Assembly: GCA_905181875.1 (NCBI GenBank)
Contig: CAJIZH010000003.1
Coordinates: 1-64,000 of the forward strand
DNA: 64,000 bases
Source: Flavobacteriales bacterium UBA6770
GTDB lineage: Bacteria > Bacteroidota > Bacteroidia > Flavobacteriales_G > Salibacteraceae
Reading direction: 5' to 3'
Under the pieces are notes generated by a model, which was given only the letters and a program-made list of their open reading frames with translations, was not told the origin of the DNA and did not search any database. Below are positions 50,272 to 60,688 of the stretch, one piece after another. Position 1 is the stretch's first letter; each line of letters starts with the position of its first letter. Both the position numbers and the translations under genes were made by a program.

Positions 50272-50724
50272 ATGCGAGCGATTATTCAAAGAGTTAGCGA
50301 AGCATCAGTAACCATTGAAAACGTAAAAATTTCAAGTATAAAAACGGGTCTAATGATTCTGTTAGGAATTGAACAGGAAGACTCCGAAGAAGATGCTCAA
50401 TGGTTGGTTCGGAAAATTTGTTCCCTCAGAATATTTGGTGATGAAAAGAGGAATATGAATCATTCTCTTCAAGATATTAGAGGGGAAGTTTTACTGGTCT
50501 CGCAATTTACTTTGCATGCTAAAATTAAAAAAGGAAATCGTCCGTCATTTATAAAAGCTGCTGCTCCCGATTACGCAGAAAAACTATACACCGATACTAG
50601 AGAGTTATTTGCTGCGCAACTCCATGGCAAAATTGAAACCGGTAAATTTGGTGCGGACATGGATGTTACTCTAGTTAATAAAGGACCCGTAACTCTAATT
50701 TTAGATACCAAAAACAGAGAATAG
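50272..50724 (+). CDS. dtd: D-aminoacyl-tRNA deacylase
   Basis: At 150 residues it is full length. It removes D-amino acids (and glycine wrongly put on tRNA-Ala) from tRNA. The two family signatures are SQFTL at 77-81 and NKGPVTLIL at the C-terminus. The N-terminus MRAIIQRVSEASVTIE is typical. Its TAG stop overlaps the GTG start of the MBOAT gene by one base. Confidence 0.96.
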   Translation: MRAIIQRVSEASVTIENVKISSIKTGLMILLGIEQEDSEEDAQWLVRKICSLRIFGDEKRNMNHSLQDIRGEVLLVSQFTLHAKIKKGNRPSFIKAAAPDYAEKLYTDTRELFAAQLHGKIETGKFGADMDVTLVNKGPVTLILDTKNRE

Positions 50725-52115
50725 TGTTATTTAACTCAGTAGAATTTCTTTTTTTCTTTCCTGTTGTAATAGCACTGTATTATGCCACCAACTATAAGTG
50801 GCGTTGGCTGCTGTTATTATTGGCTAGTTATGTGTTCTATGGTTCTTGGAAAATTGAATTTCTAAGCCTAATTGCATTATCCACTCTAGTTGATTTTTAC
50901 ATCGGTAAAAATTTAGCAAGTACCGATAACTCTAAAAAGCGATTTCGCTTACTGTTGGTGAGTCTTATATGCAATTTAGGATTATTGGTCTTCTTCAAGT
51001 ACGGATCATTTGTTGCAAGTTTCACTATGCCTATAATGCCAATTCCTGAATGGAGAAAAGACCAAATTATTAACTTTCTTTCATTTGACCTTCCTGTAGG
51101 TATTTCCTTTTACACATTCCAAACTATGGCCTATACCATTGACATTTTCAAACGAAAGATAAAGCCTGAAATTCATCTTGGGAAATTTGCACTGTATGTG
51201 AGTTACTTCCCTCAATTAGTTGCTGGACCTATTGAACGTTTTAATCATTTACAACCTCAACTATTATCAAACCATAAATTGACCTATGAAAACCTTTCTC
51301 ACGGCGCGCGTTTAATGTTATATGGCTTTTTCATTAAAATGGTTATTGCAGATAATATTGCTCCATTAGTCGATCTCATTTTTGAAGCTCCTCTAGAGTA
51401 TTCATTAACAACCAAATGGGTTGGTATATTTGGTTTTGGCTGGCAGATATATGCTGATTTTTATGGTTATTCACTTATCGCGATTGGAGCGGCTCGTTTT
51501 ATGGGAGTTGAACTCATGACGAATTTCAGAACCCCTTATTTCGCCGACTCGATTCAAGATTTTTGGAGGAGATGGCACATTAGTCTCAGTACTTGGTTTA
51601 GAGATTATGTTTTTGTTCCTCTAGGTGGTTCCGAGATAAATCAATTCATTTGGGTAAGAAACGTTCTGGTGGTCTTTATTCTAAGTGGGCTTTGGCATGG
51701 CGCAAATTATACATTCATTATTTGGGGCACAATTCACGGTGTTTTTTATTTAATTGAACGGTTTATTAAAATCCCTAAACGTAGTTTTTCAAAACCCGTT
51801 CATTGGCTAAAAACTTATTTAATAGTGTCATTGGCTTGGCTATTCTTCAGGGCTTCTGATGTCTCAAATGCAAATGATGTTCTACTGGGATTTCACACTC
51901 TCGCAATTCCTAAAACGTTGGACCTACCTATGGAATTGATCTTAGGGTTTTCCATTTTTATTGTGCTCGAGTTTATATTTAGAAAAGAATCACTAAATCT
52001 TGTTTTAAATAGAACACCTTTCTTCATTCGATGGTCAGGATATGCAATTGTTTTATTTTTCATTCTTGCGTTTTCTGGAACGACTAATCACCCTTTCATT
52101 TACTTTCAATTCTAA
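50724..52115 (+). CDS. MBOAT family O-acyltransferase (AlgI-like)
   Basis: A 463-residue polytopic membrane protein starting at GTG. It matches the AlgI/DltB/PatA group: LFNSVEFLFFFPVVIALYY, LPVGISFYTFQTMAY, FPQLVAGPIERF, FWRRWHISLSTWFRDYVFVP and LSGLWHGANYTFIIWG with the catalytic His 325. These proteins pass acyl (often acetyl) groups across the membrane to a polysaccharide or other cell-surface substrate. The next gene, overlapping by one base, looks like the matching periplasmic SGNH-type partner. The polymer acted on is not evident from the window. Confidence 0.92.
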   Translation: MLFNSVEFLFFFPVVIALYYATNYKWRWLLLLLASYVFYGSWKIEFLSLIALSTLVDFYIGKNLASTDNSKKRFRLLLVSLICNLGLLVFFKYGSFVASFTMPIMPIPEWRKDQIINFLSFDLPVGISFYTFQTMAYTIDIFKRKIKPEIHLGKFALYVSYFPQLVAGPIERFNHLQPQLLSNHKLTYENLSHGARLMLYGFFIKMVIADNIAPLVDLIFEAPLEYSLTTKWVGIFGFGWQIYADFYGYSLIAIGAARFMGVELMTNFRTPYFADSIQDFWRRWHISLSTWFRDYVFVPLGGSEINQFIWVRNVLVVFILSGLWHGANYTFIIWGTIHGVFYLIERFIKIPKRSFSKPVHWLKTYLIVSLAWLFFRASDVSNANDVLLGFHTLAIPKTLDLPMELILGFSIFIVLEFIFRKESLNLVLNRTPFFIRWSGYAIVLFFILAFSGTTNHPFIYFQF

Positions 52116-53113
52116 TGGAGATTCTAAAAAAAATAGGCATTCGAGTTCTGCTTTTAACGTTCATTATTTTAGCTGCGGCCTTTATTTACAAACGCTACTT
52201 TTTTTCCGATTTTTTAAAGGAAGAAGGGCACTTACTTTATATGCTAAATCGATCAGTAAATGCCGACTATTTGTTTTTCTCTGCAAGTAGTGACTATACT
52301 TTTGACACTATCAACGATAAAGACACAGGCAGAGTTAGCTTTTTAACAATGAATTATTGCGATAAAAGTATAAAGTCTATTGCAGAAGGACATCACCATG
52401 CAGGTGTGTTTAAAGAATTAATAAAACATATTCCGGAAAATACAATTGAAGGAATTATTGTAGCAATGAATTTGAGAAGTTTCTGCCCAAAATGGCTTAC
52501 AGACGAAAAAAGTGAAAACGCACTTCAACAATATGCAGCAGCCTACGCGCCCAATTTCCCATTAGTCACTAGACTTAGATTAGCGCTAAAAAATTATCCT
52601 ATTAAAACAGAGAGTGAGTTAAAGGAAACAAGAGCCGAATATTTCAAAACATGGGTTCTACCCTATCCTTTTCCTAAAAACAACATAGAAAACTGGTGTG
52701 CCATTGAAAAGTATGGTGATTGGAAAAACGCAAAAAGACAACTTGCCGATCATTATATAAAAAGCTACGGTTTTGTAATCGAAAAGGATCACATCAGAAT
52801 AAATGACTTTGATCAAATAGTAGAATTGGCCAATACTAAAAACCTAAGATTAATTTTCCATATTCTTCCAGAGGACATTGAAGAGGCTCAAATTCTTATT
52901 GGCGATTCATTGACAAATTTGATAGCAAAAAATCGAAATTTTATGATTCAACGTTATCACCAACCTCAAAATAATGTTTGGGTAATTGACAATCTTGAAA
53001 AAGTAAGTCACGCCGATTTTACGGACCGAGATTTTCCAACTGAACACTACAACCAAAATGGGAGAACGATTATTGCAAAGGCAATTGCACAACAATTAAA
53101 TGCTATAAAATGA
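52115..53113 (+). CDS. Membrane-anchored SGNH/DltD-like protein, partner of the MBOAT
   Basis: A 332-residue protein with one N-terminal membrane anchor (VLLLTFIILAAAFIY) and a periplasmic body. The block YLFFSASSDYTFD (Ser 56, Ser 58, Ser 59, Asp 60) stands where SGNH hydrolases have their nucleophile loop, and FPTEHYNQNGR (His 311) near the end resembles the DxxH block; the usual aspartate may be Asp 306 or is replaced by Glu 310. AlgJ, PatB and DltD play this part next to MBOAT proteins. The match is by position and context, not by a clear family signature. It overlaps the next gene by 4 bases. Confidence 0.6.
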   Translation: MEILKKIGIRVLLLTFIILAAAFIYKRYFFSDFLKEEGHLLYMLNRSVNADYLFFSASSDYTFDTINDKDTGRVSFLTMNYCDKSIKSIAEGHHHAGVFKELIKHIPENTIEGIIVAMNLRSFCPKWLTDEKSENALQQYAAAYAPNFPLVTRLRLALKNYPIKTESELKETRAEYFKTWVLPYPFPKNNIENWCAIEKYGDWKNAKRQLADHYIKSYGFVIEKDHIRINDFDQIVELANTKNLRLIFHILPEDIEEAQILIGDSLTNLIAKNRNFMIQRYHQPQNNVWVIDNLEKVSHADFTDRDFPTEHYNQNGRTIIAKAIAQQLNAIK

Positions 53114-53436
53114 CAATAGAAGAAGCACAAAAAACAGTTGACGAATGGATAAACACTATCGGTGTTCGATATTTTAATGAATTGACCAATATGGCTCAAC
53201 TTACAGAAGAAGTCGGAGAAGTGGCACGAATTATTGCTCGACGATATGGAGAACAAAGCGAAAAGGAGTCAGATAAAGACAAGGATTTAGGAGAAGAATT
53301 TGCCGACGTTTTATTTGTGCTTATTTGTCTTGCCAATCAGACAGGAATAGATTTAACAGAAGCATTTAATAAGAGGATGGACAACAAAACCAAGCGCGAT
53401 AAAGACCGACACAAAAACAACGAAAAATTGAAATAA
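53110..53436 (+). CDS. MazG-like nucleotide pyrophosphohydrolase
   Basis: A 108-residue all-helical protein with the MazG metal-binding pattern: EEVGE at 33-37 and GEEFADVLF at 61-69. Such enzymes hydrolyse nucleoside triphosphates to monophosphate and pyrophosphate, often in house-cleaning of abnormal nucleotides. The single short domain fits the dCTPase/MazG-like group. It is the last gene of the overlapping dtd-MBOAT-SGNH-MazG set and its stop lies just before the convergent DUF6089 gene. Confidence 0.88.
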   Translation: MTIEEAQKTVDEWINTIGVRYFNELTNMAQLTEEVGEVARIIARRYGEQSEKESDKDKDLGEEFADVLFVLICLANQTGIDLTEAFNKRMDNKTKRDKDRHKNNEKLK

Positions 53437-53439
53437 GCT

Positions 53440-54384
53440 CTAAAATTTAGCTCTTCTTCCCCGCTTCTTGAAGGAGTGCGAACCACCAGGTCGTTTGCTT
53501 TTCTTGCTTACTAAGTTACCGAAGTTATAACTAACGATTGCTGACAAACTGAAATAGTGATCATTATTCTTCGGGTTTCCTCTGGGAGCACCAGTAGAGC
53601 TCCACCCCGGATTACTTCCATCAGTTCTATCAGCATAAGATGCCGATGAGCCTCCCAATTCTTGAGCTAGTTTTGTATTGTCGTAATATACTGTACTTGC
53701 ATCATCTAAGTAGTCGGTAAGCGTATACCTGTAGTTAATATCCAATCCAAACTTCAACCACATTTTGTAGGTGTAATTAACTTGAATTCCAGCAGGAAAA
53801 GAAATTGAAAATGGTAAATATGGTGCAGGGCCACCTTCTAATCCCTGCCCTTCTGTTCTTAATGGCCTTAAAGGAGTACCATCAGATTTAGAGTTAAAAT
53901 AAAACAATGCAGCACCTCCATATGCAATAACCTCTATTGGGAAACCTCGCATTCCCTGAATGCCCTTGATATTGTATACATGTCCTGGTTTAGCTCTCAG
54001 TATAAAAAAATCATATAAAAAGCCGCCTTCATAAATTTTAGACTGAAAAGATAAGTTGCGATATTTTCTAGTTATATCACCCGAGAGCTCATCAGCACCT
54101 CTAACTTGTCCATAAAAACCTGAAACTCTAAGAGCCGATCTGTAAGCAATATTGAATCTATAAGATAAACTGTAACACGCTTTAAACTGAGAGAACTCCG
54201 TGTCCAATAACCAAGGTCTACCCTCTCCAGAACCTCCGCCTAATTCACCTAAATAATTCGAAAGACCTACACCACCAATTAATTCGTGACGGTACTTTTT
54301 CCAATGCCTGTGTTTATCAAAGTGCTGAGCGTAAATAGCTTGCATTGATAGGGTCAACATTAATATACAAATGTACTTTTTCAA
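53440..54384 (-). CDS. DUF6089 (PorG-like) outer-membrane protein
   Basis: A 314-residue beta-barrel protein with a signal peptide (ICILMLTLSMQAIYAQ). The family opening HELIGGVGLSNYLGELGG, the strand FKACYSLSYRFNIAYRSALR and MWLKFGLDINYRYTLTDYLDD identify DUF6089, which includes PorG of the Porphyromonas T9SS. PorG is an outer-membrane component working with the PorK/N ring. Whether this copy is the true T9SS component is unproven. The C-terminus is basic (KKSKRPGGSHSFKKRGRRAKF). The gene stands alone on the minus strand. Confidence 0.85.
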   Translation of the reverse strand: MKKYICILMLTLSMQAIYAQHFDKHRHWKKYRHELIGGVGLSNYLGELGGGSGEGRPWLLDTEFSQFKACYSLSYRFNIAYRSALRVSGFYGQVRGADELSGDITRKYRNLSFQSKIYEGGFLYDFFILRAKPGHVYNIKGIQGMRGFPIEVIAYGGAALFYFNSKSDGTPLRPLRTEGQGLEGGPAPYLPFSISFPAGIQVNYTYKMWLKFGLDINYRYTLTDYLDDASTVYYDNTKLAQELGGSSASYADRTDGSNPGWSSTGAPRGNPKNNDHYFSLSAIVSYNFGNLVSKKSKRPGGSHSFKKRGRRAKF

Positions 54385-54454
54385 TATTGAGTCAAAATAC
54401 TTCGGAACATCCTGATAGATTTTCTATCGAGGTAAAGCAGCAAAATACCTATTT

Positions 54455-55102
54455 TTAATAACATTTACAGTCATATGAGAAATTCATCAAGCATTTGGGT
54501 AGATACTCTTGAATCTCTTCTTGTACTTCTCTTTTTACTGGATTTACTCTCATATCAATCACTTTCAATGATTTAATCTCCTGCAACGATTCTGGAAGAT
54601 TTATCAACCGATTAGCCCATAAATCGAGTACTTCAAGTTTTCTCAAATCCCCAATCGATTTATCAATTTCCCATAAATAATTATTGCTCGCTTCCAAAAC
54701 CACCAAATTTTTCAAGCTACCGATAGACTCAGTTAAATAATTAATAGAATTTCTATTGAGAACAATCACCACCAAGTTTGATAAAGTAGCTAATCGTTGG
54801 GGAAACGTATCCAACTTATTTCTGGATAAATCGAGATATTGCAAGTTTTTAAATTGATAAATCTCTTCAGGAATTTCTTTTAATTTCTGTTTCTTAAGCT
54901 CTAAGCGATAGACTTCTAATGGACTTTTAATGGCATCTTCCAGAGAAGTAAAAACATTTACAGAATCAAGTTGCTCCAAAGAAAAAAGCTCTTGAGCAAA
55001 AGTATGAGTTGAAAAAAAGAACGTAAAAAAACTAAAACAAAATAGCTTCGCATTTCGCTTTGTCAAATTCCAATTGTTGTTTAAGTAAATCAATATTTTC
55101 AA
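54455..55102 (-). CDS. Secreted leucine-rich-repeat protein
   Basis: A 215-residue protein with a hydrophobic signal segment (FCFSFFTFFFSTHTFA) and about five bacterial LRR units (LQYLDLSRNKLDTFPQRL, LVVLEASNNYLWEID, LEVLDLWANRLINLPESL). It ends YLPKCLMNFSYDCKCY with a cysteine cap. The start is uncertain: the ATG at 55102 lies 71 bases inside the end of ribF, and a TTG at 55066 gives a tidier signal peptide. The overlap in a different frame suggests coupling with ribF. No sorting domain is seen, and the partner is unknown. Confidence 0.8.
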   Translation of the reverse strand: MKILIYLNNNWNLTKRNAKLFCFSFFTFFFSTHTFAQELFSLEQLDSVNVFTSLEDAIKSPLEVYRLELKKQKLKEIPEEIYQFKNLQYLDLSRNKLDTFPQRLATLSNLVVIVLNRNSINYLTESIGSLKNLVVLEASNNYLWEIDKSIGDLRKLEVLDLWANRLINLPESLQEIKSLKVIDMRVNPVKREVQEEIQEYLPKCLMNFSYDCKCY

Positions 55103-55961
55103 ATTTCTGTTCTTCTCTAATTTTCTCAGTTAACCCTACACTAATTTCAAGACCATACAATTCTTCATCCAGTCCAAAAATATGCACTTCTATTGTTATT
55201 CCACCTTTATCATTTATGGATGGACGAATACCAATATTCAACATACCAATATATGCTTCTTCCTTGATTTTTACGTGAACCGCATAAACTCCATTTGGCG
55301 GAATTATTTTAAAACGATCCTTAATTTCAATATTTGCTGTTTTAAATCCAAGTGTTCTGCCAATTCCTGCACCCCTTACAACTTTACCCGAAAGTAAAAA
55401 AGGATAGCCCAAAAAATGTCTTACCATTTTCATGTCCCCCTCCTGAATAGCAGATCTAATCTTTGTTGAACTTACCTGAGTATCTTTAAATTCCTGTGCT
55501 TCGATTTGTTCAACTTCAAAACCATACAAACTAGCCAATTCCAATAAGTCGTCAAAAGTTCCTTCTCGGTTTCTCCCAAAATGGTGATCGTAACCAATTA
55601 TCAGCTTTGAAACCCCCAACTGATTGACGAGAACGTCTCTTACAAATTCTACTGAATTTAATCTTGAAAATTCTCGGCTAAAAGGATGAATAATTAAGTG
55701 ATCCAAGTTAGACTTAGCCAACAAGTCGACCTTCTCATCTTGAGTATTCAACATTTTCAGGTCGTTATTCTCAGGGAATAACACCATTCTTGGGTGAGGG
55801 TAAAACGTTAATAGAACGGATGCACCATTTCGCTTTTCCGCCTCAGTTTCGAGGCGGTCCAAAATGTAAGAATGACCAAGATGAACCCCATCAAAAGTGC
55901 CAACAGTGGCAACTAAATTTTCTACAGGTTCAAATTCTTCAATATTCGAGTAAACTTTCAA
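55032..55961 (-). CDS. ribF: Bifunctional riboflavin kinase/FAD synthetase
   Basis: A 309-residue enzyme making FMN from riboflavin and then FAD. The N-terminal adenylyltransferase domain has TVGTFDGVHLGH at 19-30 and YDHHFGRNREG; the C-terminal kinase domain has GRTLGFKTANIEI near 200-213 and the PPNGVYAV strand. It is full length. Its 3' end overlaps the LRR gene on the same strand. The ATG at 55961 is about 200 bases from the divergent atpD. Confidence 0.96.
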   Translation of the reverse strand: MKVYSNIEEFEPVENLVATVGTFDGVHLGHSYILDRLETEAEKRNGASVLLTFYPHPRMVLFPENNDLKMLNTQDEKVDLLAKSNLDHLIIHPFSREFSRLNSVEFVRDVLVNQLGVSKLIIGYDHHFGRNREGTFDDLLELASLYGFEVEQIEAQEFKDTQVSSTKIRSAIQEGDMKMVRHFLGYPFLLSGKVVRGAGIGRTLGFKTANIEIKDRFKIIPPNGVYAVHVKIKEEAYIGMLNIGIRPSINDKGGITIEVHIFGLDEELYGLEISVGLTEKIREEQKFENIDLLKQQLEFDKAKCEAILF

Positions 55962-56092
55962 GCTTAAAGCAATGTTTTTTATTAACGATAATAATTAGCT
56001 AAACTGTTGATTATCAAAATAATAATAGAGTAATTAACAATAATAATATAGTTAGCGAAAATAGGCATATATAAATATTGAAAGTCCTATAA

Positions 56093-57670
<1,578 letters not shown>

Positions 57671-57697
57671 TGTCATTCAACTAATTAGCACATTATT

Positions 57698-57931
57698 ATG
57701 CAAATAGAAATATTAACAGCGGACAAGAGTATTTTCAATGGTGAAGCTACACTTGCGAATTTTCCTGGAAAGGATGGATCATTTGGAATTATGAGCGATC
57801 ATGCTCCAATGATCGCAGCACTTAAAAAAGGAAATATTGTTATCACTACGTCTAATGGTGAGCAATCTTTTGAGGTATCAGGCGGTGTTGTCGAAGTACT
57901 TAAAAATAAAGTAATGGTACTTGCGGAATAA
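57698..57931 (+). CDS. atpC: ATP synthase F1 epsilon subunit, short form
   Basis: 77 residues, covering only the N-terminal beta-sandwich of the epsilon subunit (MQIEILTADKSIF, then FPGKDGSFGIMSDHAPM, then VSGGVVEVLKNKVMVLAE). The C-terminal helical hairpin, which inhibits ATP hydrolysis in many bacteria, is absent. The short form is usual for this phylum, so this is a family trait and not a truncation. It starts 27 bases after atpD and is followed by a terminator. Confidence 0.95.
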   Translation: MQIEILTADKSIFNGEATLANFPGKDGSFGIMSDHAPMIAALKKGNIVITTSNGEQSFEVSGGVVEVLKNKVMVLAE

Positions 57932-57970
57932 ATGTGTTTTTGTAGTTAATAATTAATTAATTCCGCATTT

Positions 57971-57996
57971 AAAAGGGACCCTCTGGTCCCTTTTTT
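57971..57996 (+). terminator. Terminator after atpDC
   Basis: The stem aaaagggacc against ggtccctttt has a ctct loop and a run of T. It lies 40 bases after the atpC stop and just before the channel gene's promoter. Confidence 0.85.
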
Positions 57997-58007
57997 CATT
58001 TTTACCT

Positions 58008-58041
58008 TTTGGGTTCAATTTGTGTAAGTTTATTATACTTG
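58008..58041 (+). promoter_or_regulatory. Promoter of the channel gene
   Basis: TTTG at 58008-58011 (-33) and tatacttg at 58034-58041 (-7, one mismatch to TAnnTTTG) are 22 bases apart, a good Bacteroidota arrangement. The expected transcript start is only a few bases before the ATG at 58052, so the leader is very short. This favours 58052 over the GTG at 58046. Confidence 0.5.
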
Positions 58042-58051
58042 CGAAGTGATT

Positions 58052-58876
58052 ATGAAAGATCGAGATACAACAAATTTACAGAATAAAATTCACGAAATAA
58101 TTTTCGGGCATACAACTTTTGCTGGAAAGACTTTCGATATCATTTTATTGCTTTTTATTCTATCCAGTGTTGCTGTTTTAATGTTAGATAGCGTCGGATC
58201 AATTGCGATGCGTTATGGAATATTACTTCATGGACTGGAATGGGGATTCACTATTTTCTTTAGTGCGGAATATATTTTACGTGTTTATTCAGCTCGCAAT
58301 CCTCTAAAGTACATCATAAGCTTTTTTGGAATTATCGATCTTCTCTCGATTATCCCAACCTATCTAGGAATTTTCATGACTGGCTCTCACTACCTTCAGA
58401 CTATTCGAACTTTTAGATTATTAAGAGTATTCAGGATTTTAGGATTATCTACCTATGTAGGACAAGCAACAGCCTTAATGGAAGGATTTAAACAAAATCG
58501 TCAAAAAATCATAGTGTTCTTTGGTGTTGTGCTGAGTATTAATATTCTTATTGGAACATTAATGTTTTTAATTGAAGGACCTGAACATGGATTTACGAGT
58601 ATCCCTAGAAGTATTTATTGGGCAATAGTCACGATGACTACTGTTGGATATGGAGACATTGCCCCTCAAACAACCTTAGGCCAAGCGATTGCAGCGTTTG
58701 CAATGATAATAGCCTATGCGATAATAGCGACTGGAATTGTATCCTTAAATATACAGGGCTCGCAAGACAAAAATAAGACAGAACCTGAAGAGGGATTAGA
58801 TAAGTGTAATTCCTGCGAAAAAACTGCGCTAGAATCCAAGCAGAAATTCTGCTCAAATTGCGGAAACAAGTTTTAA
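58052..58876 (+). CDS. Voltage-gated-type potassium channel with C-terminal zinc ribbon
   Basis: 274 residues from the ATG at 58052. It is a six-segment ion transporter: S1-S3 hydrophobic, an S4-like segment RTFRLLRVFRILGL with arginines every third residue, and a pore loop with the potassium selectivity filter TTVGYGD at 196-202 before S6. The last 25 residues carry two CxxC pairs (CNSC at 252-255 and CSNC at 267-270, ending GNKF), a zinc-ribbon-like tail. The cytoplasmic tail is otherwise short, with no RCK/TrkA-N domain. It probably carries potassium efflux or uptake. Note that the trkA-trkH genes nearby are destroyed. Confidence 0.9.
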   Translation: MKDRDTTNLQNKIHEIIFGHTTFAGKTFDIILLLFILSSVAVLMLDSVGSIAMRYGILLHGLEWGFTIFFSAEYILRVYSARNPLKYIISFFGIIDLLSIIPTYLGIFMTGSHYLQTIRTFRLLRVFRILGLSTYVGQATALMEGFKQNRQKIIVFFGVVLSINILIGTLMFLIEGPEHGFTSIPRSIYWAIVTMTTVGYGDIAPQTTLGQAIAAFAMIIAYAIIATGIVSLNIQGSQDKNKTEPEEGLDKCNSCEKTALESKQKFCSNCGNKF

Positions 58877-58934
58877 GTTTATAAATATCGCAAATTGAGT
58901 TTGTTACAACTGGATTACTTACTTAACTTATCAT

Positions 58935-58942
58935 TAAATTTG
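58935..58942 (+). promoter_or_regulatory. Bacteroidota -7 promoter box
   Basis: taaatttg fits TAnnTTTG exactly and lies 22 bases before the ATG at 58965. There is no good TTTG at the usual -33 distance. Confidence 0.45.
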
Positions 58943-58964
58943 GTAAAACTTAAATCAAATCACT

Positions 58965-59927
58965 ATGAAAAAAATAAGCCTACTCGTTTTAAGCGCAATC
59001 TTGGCTATGAGCATATCGGCACAAGACTTAGGCGTTGAAAGTATTGTGATAAAAGCAAACATCGATACAGGATGGCAAAATATTACAAATGATACCGTTT
59101 TATTGAATGAAACAGTACACCTAGGTGTCGTATTCAGAAATTATGCTGGAACACCAGTAAACAACACAGATTCTATCTCGTTTGGTGTTTCTGTTAATGG
59201 TATCTCAATTGGGAATTTAGGAGCAATTGTCGGTAAAAACTTAATACCAACTGCTGGGTTTGATACAGCTGAAATGATTCTTAAGAAAGATCAAATATTT
59301 AGCACTGCAATTGCTTCAGCTAAGGTTTGTGCTTGGCCAATTTTTTGGTCTAAACAAAATATGGGCGGTTCTGCCGCAAACGATACTGGCTGCGCTACTT
59401 ATACAATATGGAATAGAGTGATTACCATATCAAACTTTGCTCCCGAAGCAGGTAAGGCAGGAACAGATATTACCATTAATGGTTCTTATTTTGGAGCAGA
59501 CCCAACAAGTAACATGGTTAAATTTAATGGCGAGATAGCGGTTATCAAAAGCGCTACAGTAAACACTATAATTGCTACTGTTCCTGGCACTGCAGTTTCA
59601 GGAAACATTACAGTAGAAACTAACGGTAAAACAGGAACTAGTGCTGAAGGATTTGTTGTTTTAGATGAAAATGGAAATCCAAAGGATGCTCTTTCTCTAG
59701 CTGATATTCAAAATATTTCTTCATTTATAGGTTTTTCAAATAACCAACTGGTTATTTCAACTGGAAATACAGTCTCTGATCTGAAAATATTTGATTTAAC
59801 CGGTAAGATTGTTTCATCTGCATCAAGAATCCCCTCAAATACAGTGCACAGCCAAAACCTTTCTAGTTTGCAATCAGGTGTTTATATTGCTACTTATGGG
59901 TCTGAATATTTTAAATTTTCGAAATAG
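58965..59927 (+). CDS. T9SS cargo protein with IPT/TIG domain
   Basis: A 320-residue secreted protein: signal peptide ISLLVLSAILAMSISAQ, a beta-rich domain at about 20-150 (a CARDB-like or unknown module with GTPVNNTDSISFGVSV), an IPT/TIG domain at about 155-232 (ISNFAPEAGKAGTDITINGS, then VPGTAVSGNITVETNG), and a type A sorting domain (SDLKIFDLTGKIV, SLQSGVYIATYG, FKFSK). The usual YPNP step is missing, so the sorting domain is shortened to its second half plus GFSNNQLVIST. The function is unknown; it is probably secreted or surface bound. Confidence 0.85.
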   Translation: MKKISLLVLSAILAMSISAQDLGVESIVIKANIDTGWQNITNDTVLLNETVHLGVVFRNYAGTPVNNTDSISFGVSVNGISIGNLGAIVGKNLIPTAGFDTAEMILKKDQIFSTAIASAKVCAWPIFWSKQNMGGSAANDTGCATYTIWNRVITISNFAPEAGKAGTDITINGSYFGADPTSNMVKFNGEIAVIKSATVNTIIATVPGTAVSGNITVETNGKTGTSAEGFVVLDENGNPKDALSLADIQNISSFIGFSNNQLVISTGNTVSDLKIFDLTGKIVSSASRIPSNTVHSQNLSSLQSGVYIATYGSEYFKFSK

Positions 59928-59951
59928 TAGTCTAACTAAATAATATTTTAG

Positions 59952-59987
59952 AAAGCCTCTTGAGATTCGGGAGGCTTTTTTATTTTT
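59952..59987 (+). terminator. Terminator after the IPT-domain gene
   Basis: The stem aaagcctc against gaggcttt has an 11-base loop, followed by a T-rich run, 24 bases after the stop. Confidence 0.8.
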
Positions 59988-60011
59988 AGCTTTTTAAAAA
60001 ATCGAATAATA

Positions 60012-60575
60012 ATGAACGTACAAGACTCAATAACCAAACTTAAAGCTGGAAATGCAAAGTACATAGCCGATCAAATGCAGCACAATCACTCAGATAATAA
60101 TCGTAGAGTTAGCCAAACAGGAGGTCAGTCCCCTTTTGCAATTGTTTTGAGTTGTGCAGATTCTCGTGTTGTTCCGGAATTAATCTTTGATCAAGGTATA
60201 GGAGATATTTTTGTGATTCGAGTTGCAGGAAATACTGCAAACCCAGCCTCTATCGCCTCCATTGAATACGCTGTAGCGCATTTAGGATCAAAATTAATTA
60301 TGGTTCTAGGCCATGAATCATGTGGAGCTTGCGGCGCAGCAATTGCGGGCGGAGATAATGGCCCAAATTTAAATCACTTATTAAGTTTTATTGCGCCTGC
60401 TGTCAATCAGTCAAACTCAAAGAACATCAATGATGTTGTTAATATTAATGCTAAAAATCAAGCAGCATCTCTTATTACTAACTCAAAAATTATTAGTGCT
60501 GCGGTTGCTAATAACGGAGTTGAAATAGTTACCGCTTTTTATAATTTGAGCGGTGGTAAAGTAGATTTCCATTAG
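60012..60575 (+). CDS. Beta-class carbonic anhydrase
   Basis: A 187-residue cytoplasmic zinc enzyme converting carbon dioxide and bicarbonate. Zinc ligands are Cys 48, His 101 and Cys 104, within SCADSRVVPE (48-52 hold C, D50 and R52) and GHESCGACGAA. A terminator just upstream and an ATG 37 bases after its stem indicate its own transcript. It is full length. The gene after it, trkA, is a wreck. Confidence 0.93.
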   Translation: MNVQDSITKLKAGNAKYIADQMQHNHSDNNRRVSQTGGQSPFAIVLSCADSRVVPELIFDQGIGDIFVIRVAGNTANPASIASIEYAVAHLGSKLIMVLGHESCGACGAAIAGGDNGPNLNHLLSFIAPAVNQSNSKNINDVVNINAKNQAASLITNSKIISAAVANNGVEIVTAFYNLSGGKVDFH

Positions 60576-60688
60576 ACGTTATGTCTGTTTTTTTAAGGTT
60601 TTCAATAAATCAAAAACTTATTTGATTCACAAGGTTTAAAAACACACAAACCTTTTATTTCTCCGAAAAAATTGAAGAAAGCTGAATT

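Noticed and set aside
58046-58051. GTG at 58046 as the start of the channel gene
   Set aside because: The ATG at 58052 is two codons later and follows the -7 box at a better distance; the extra residues have no family support.
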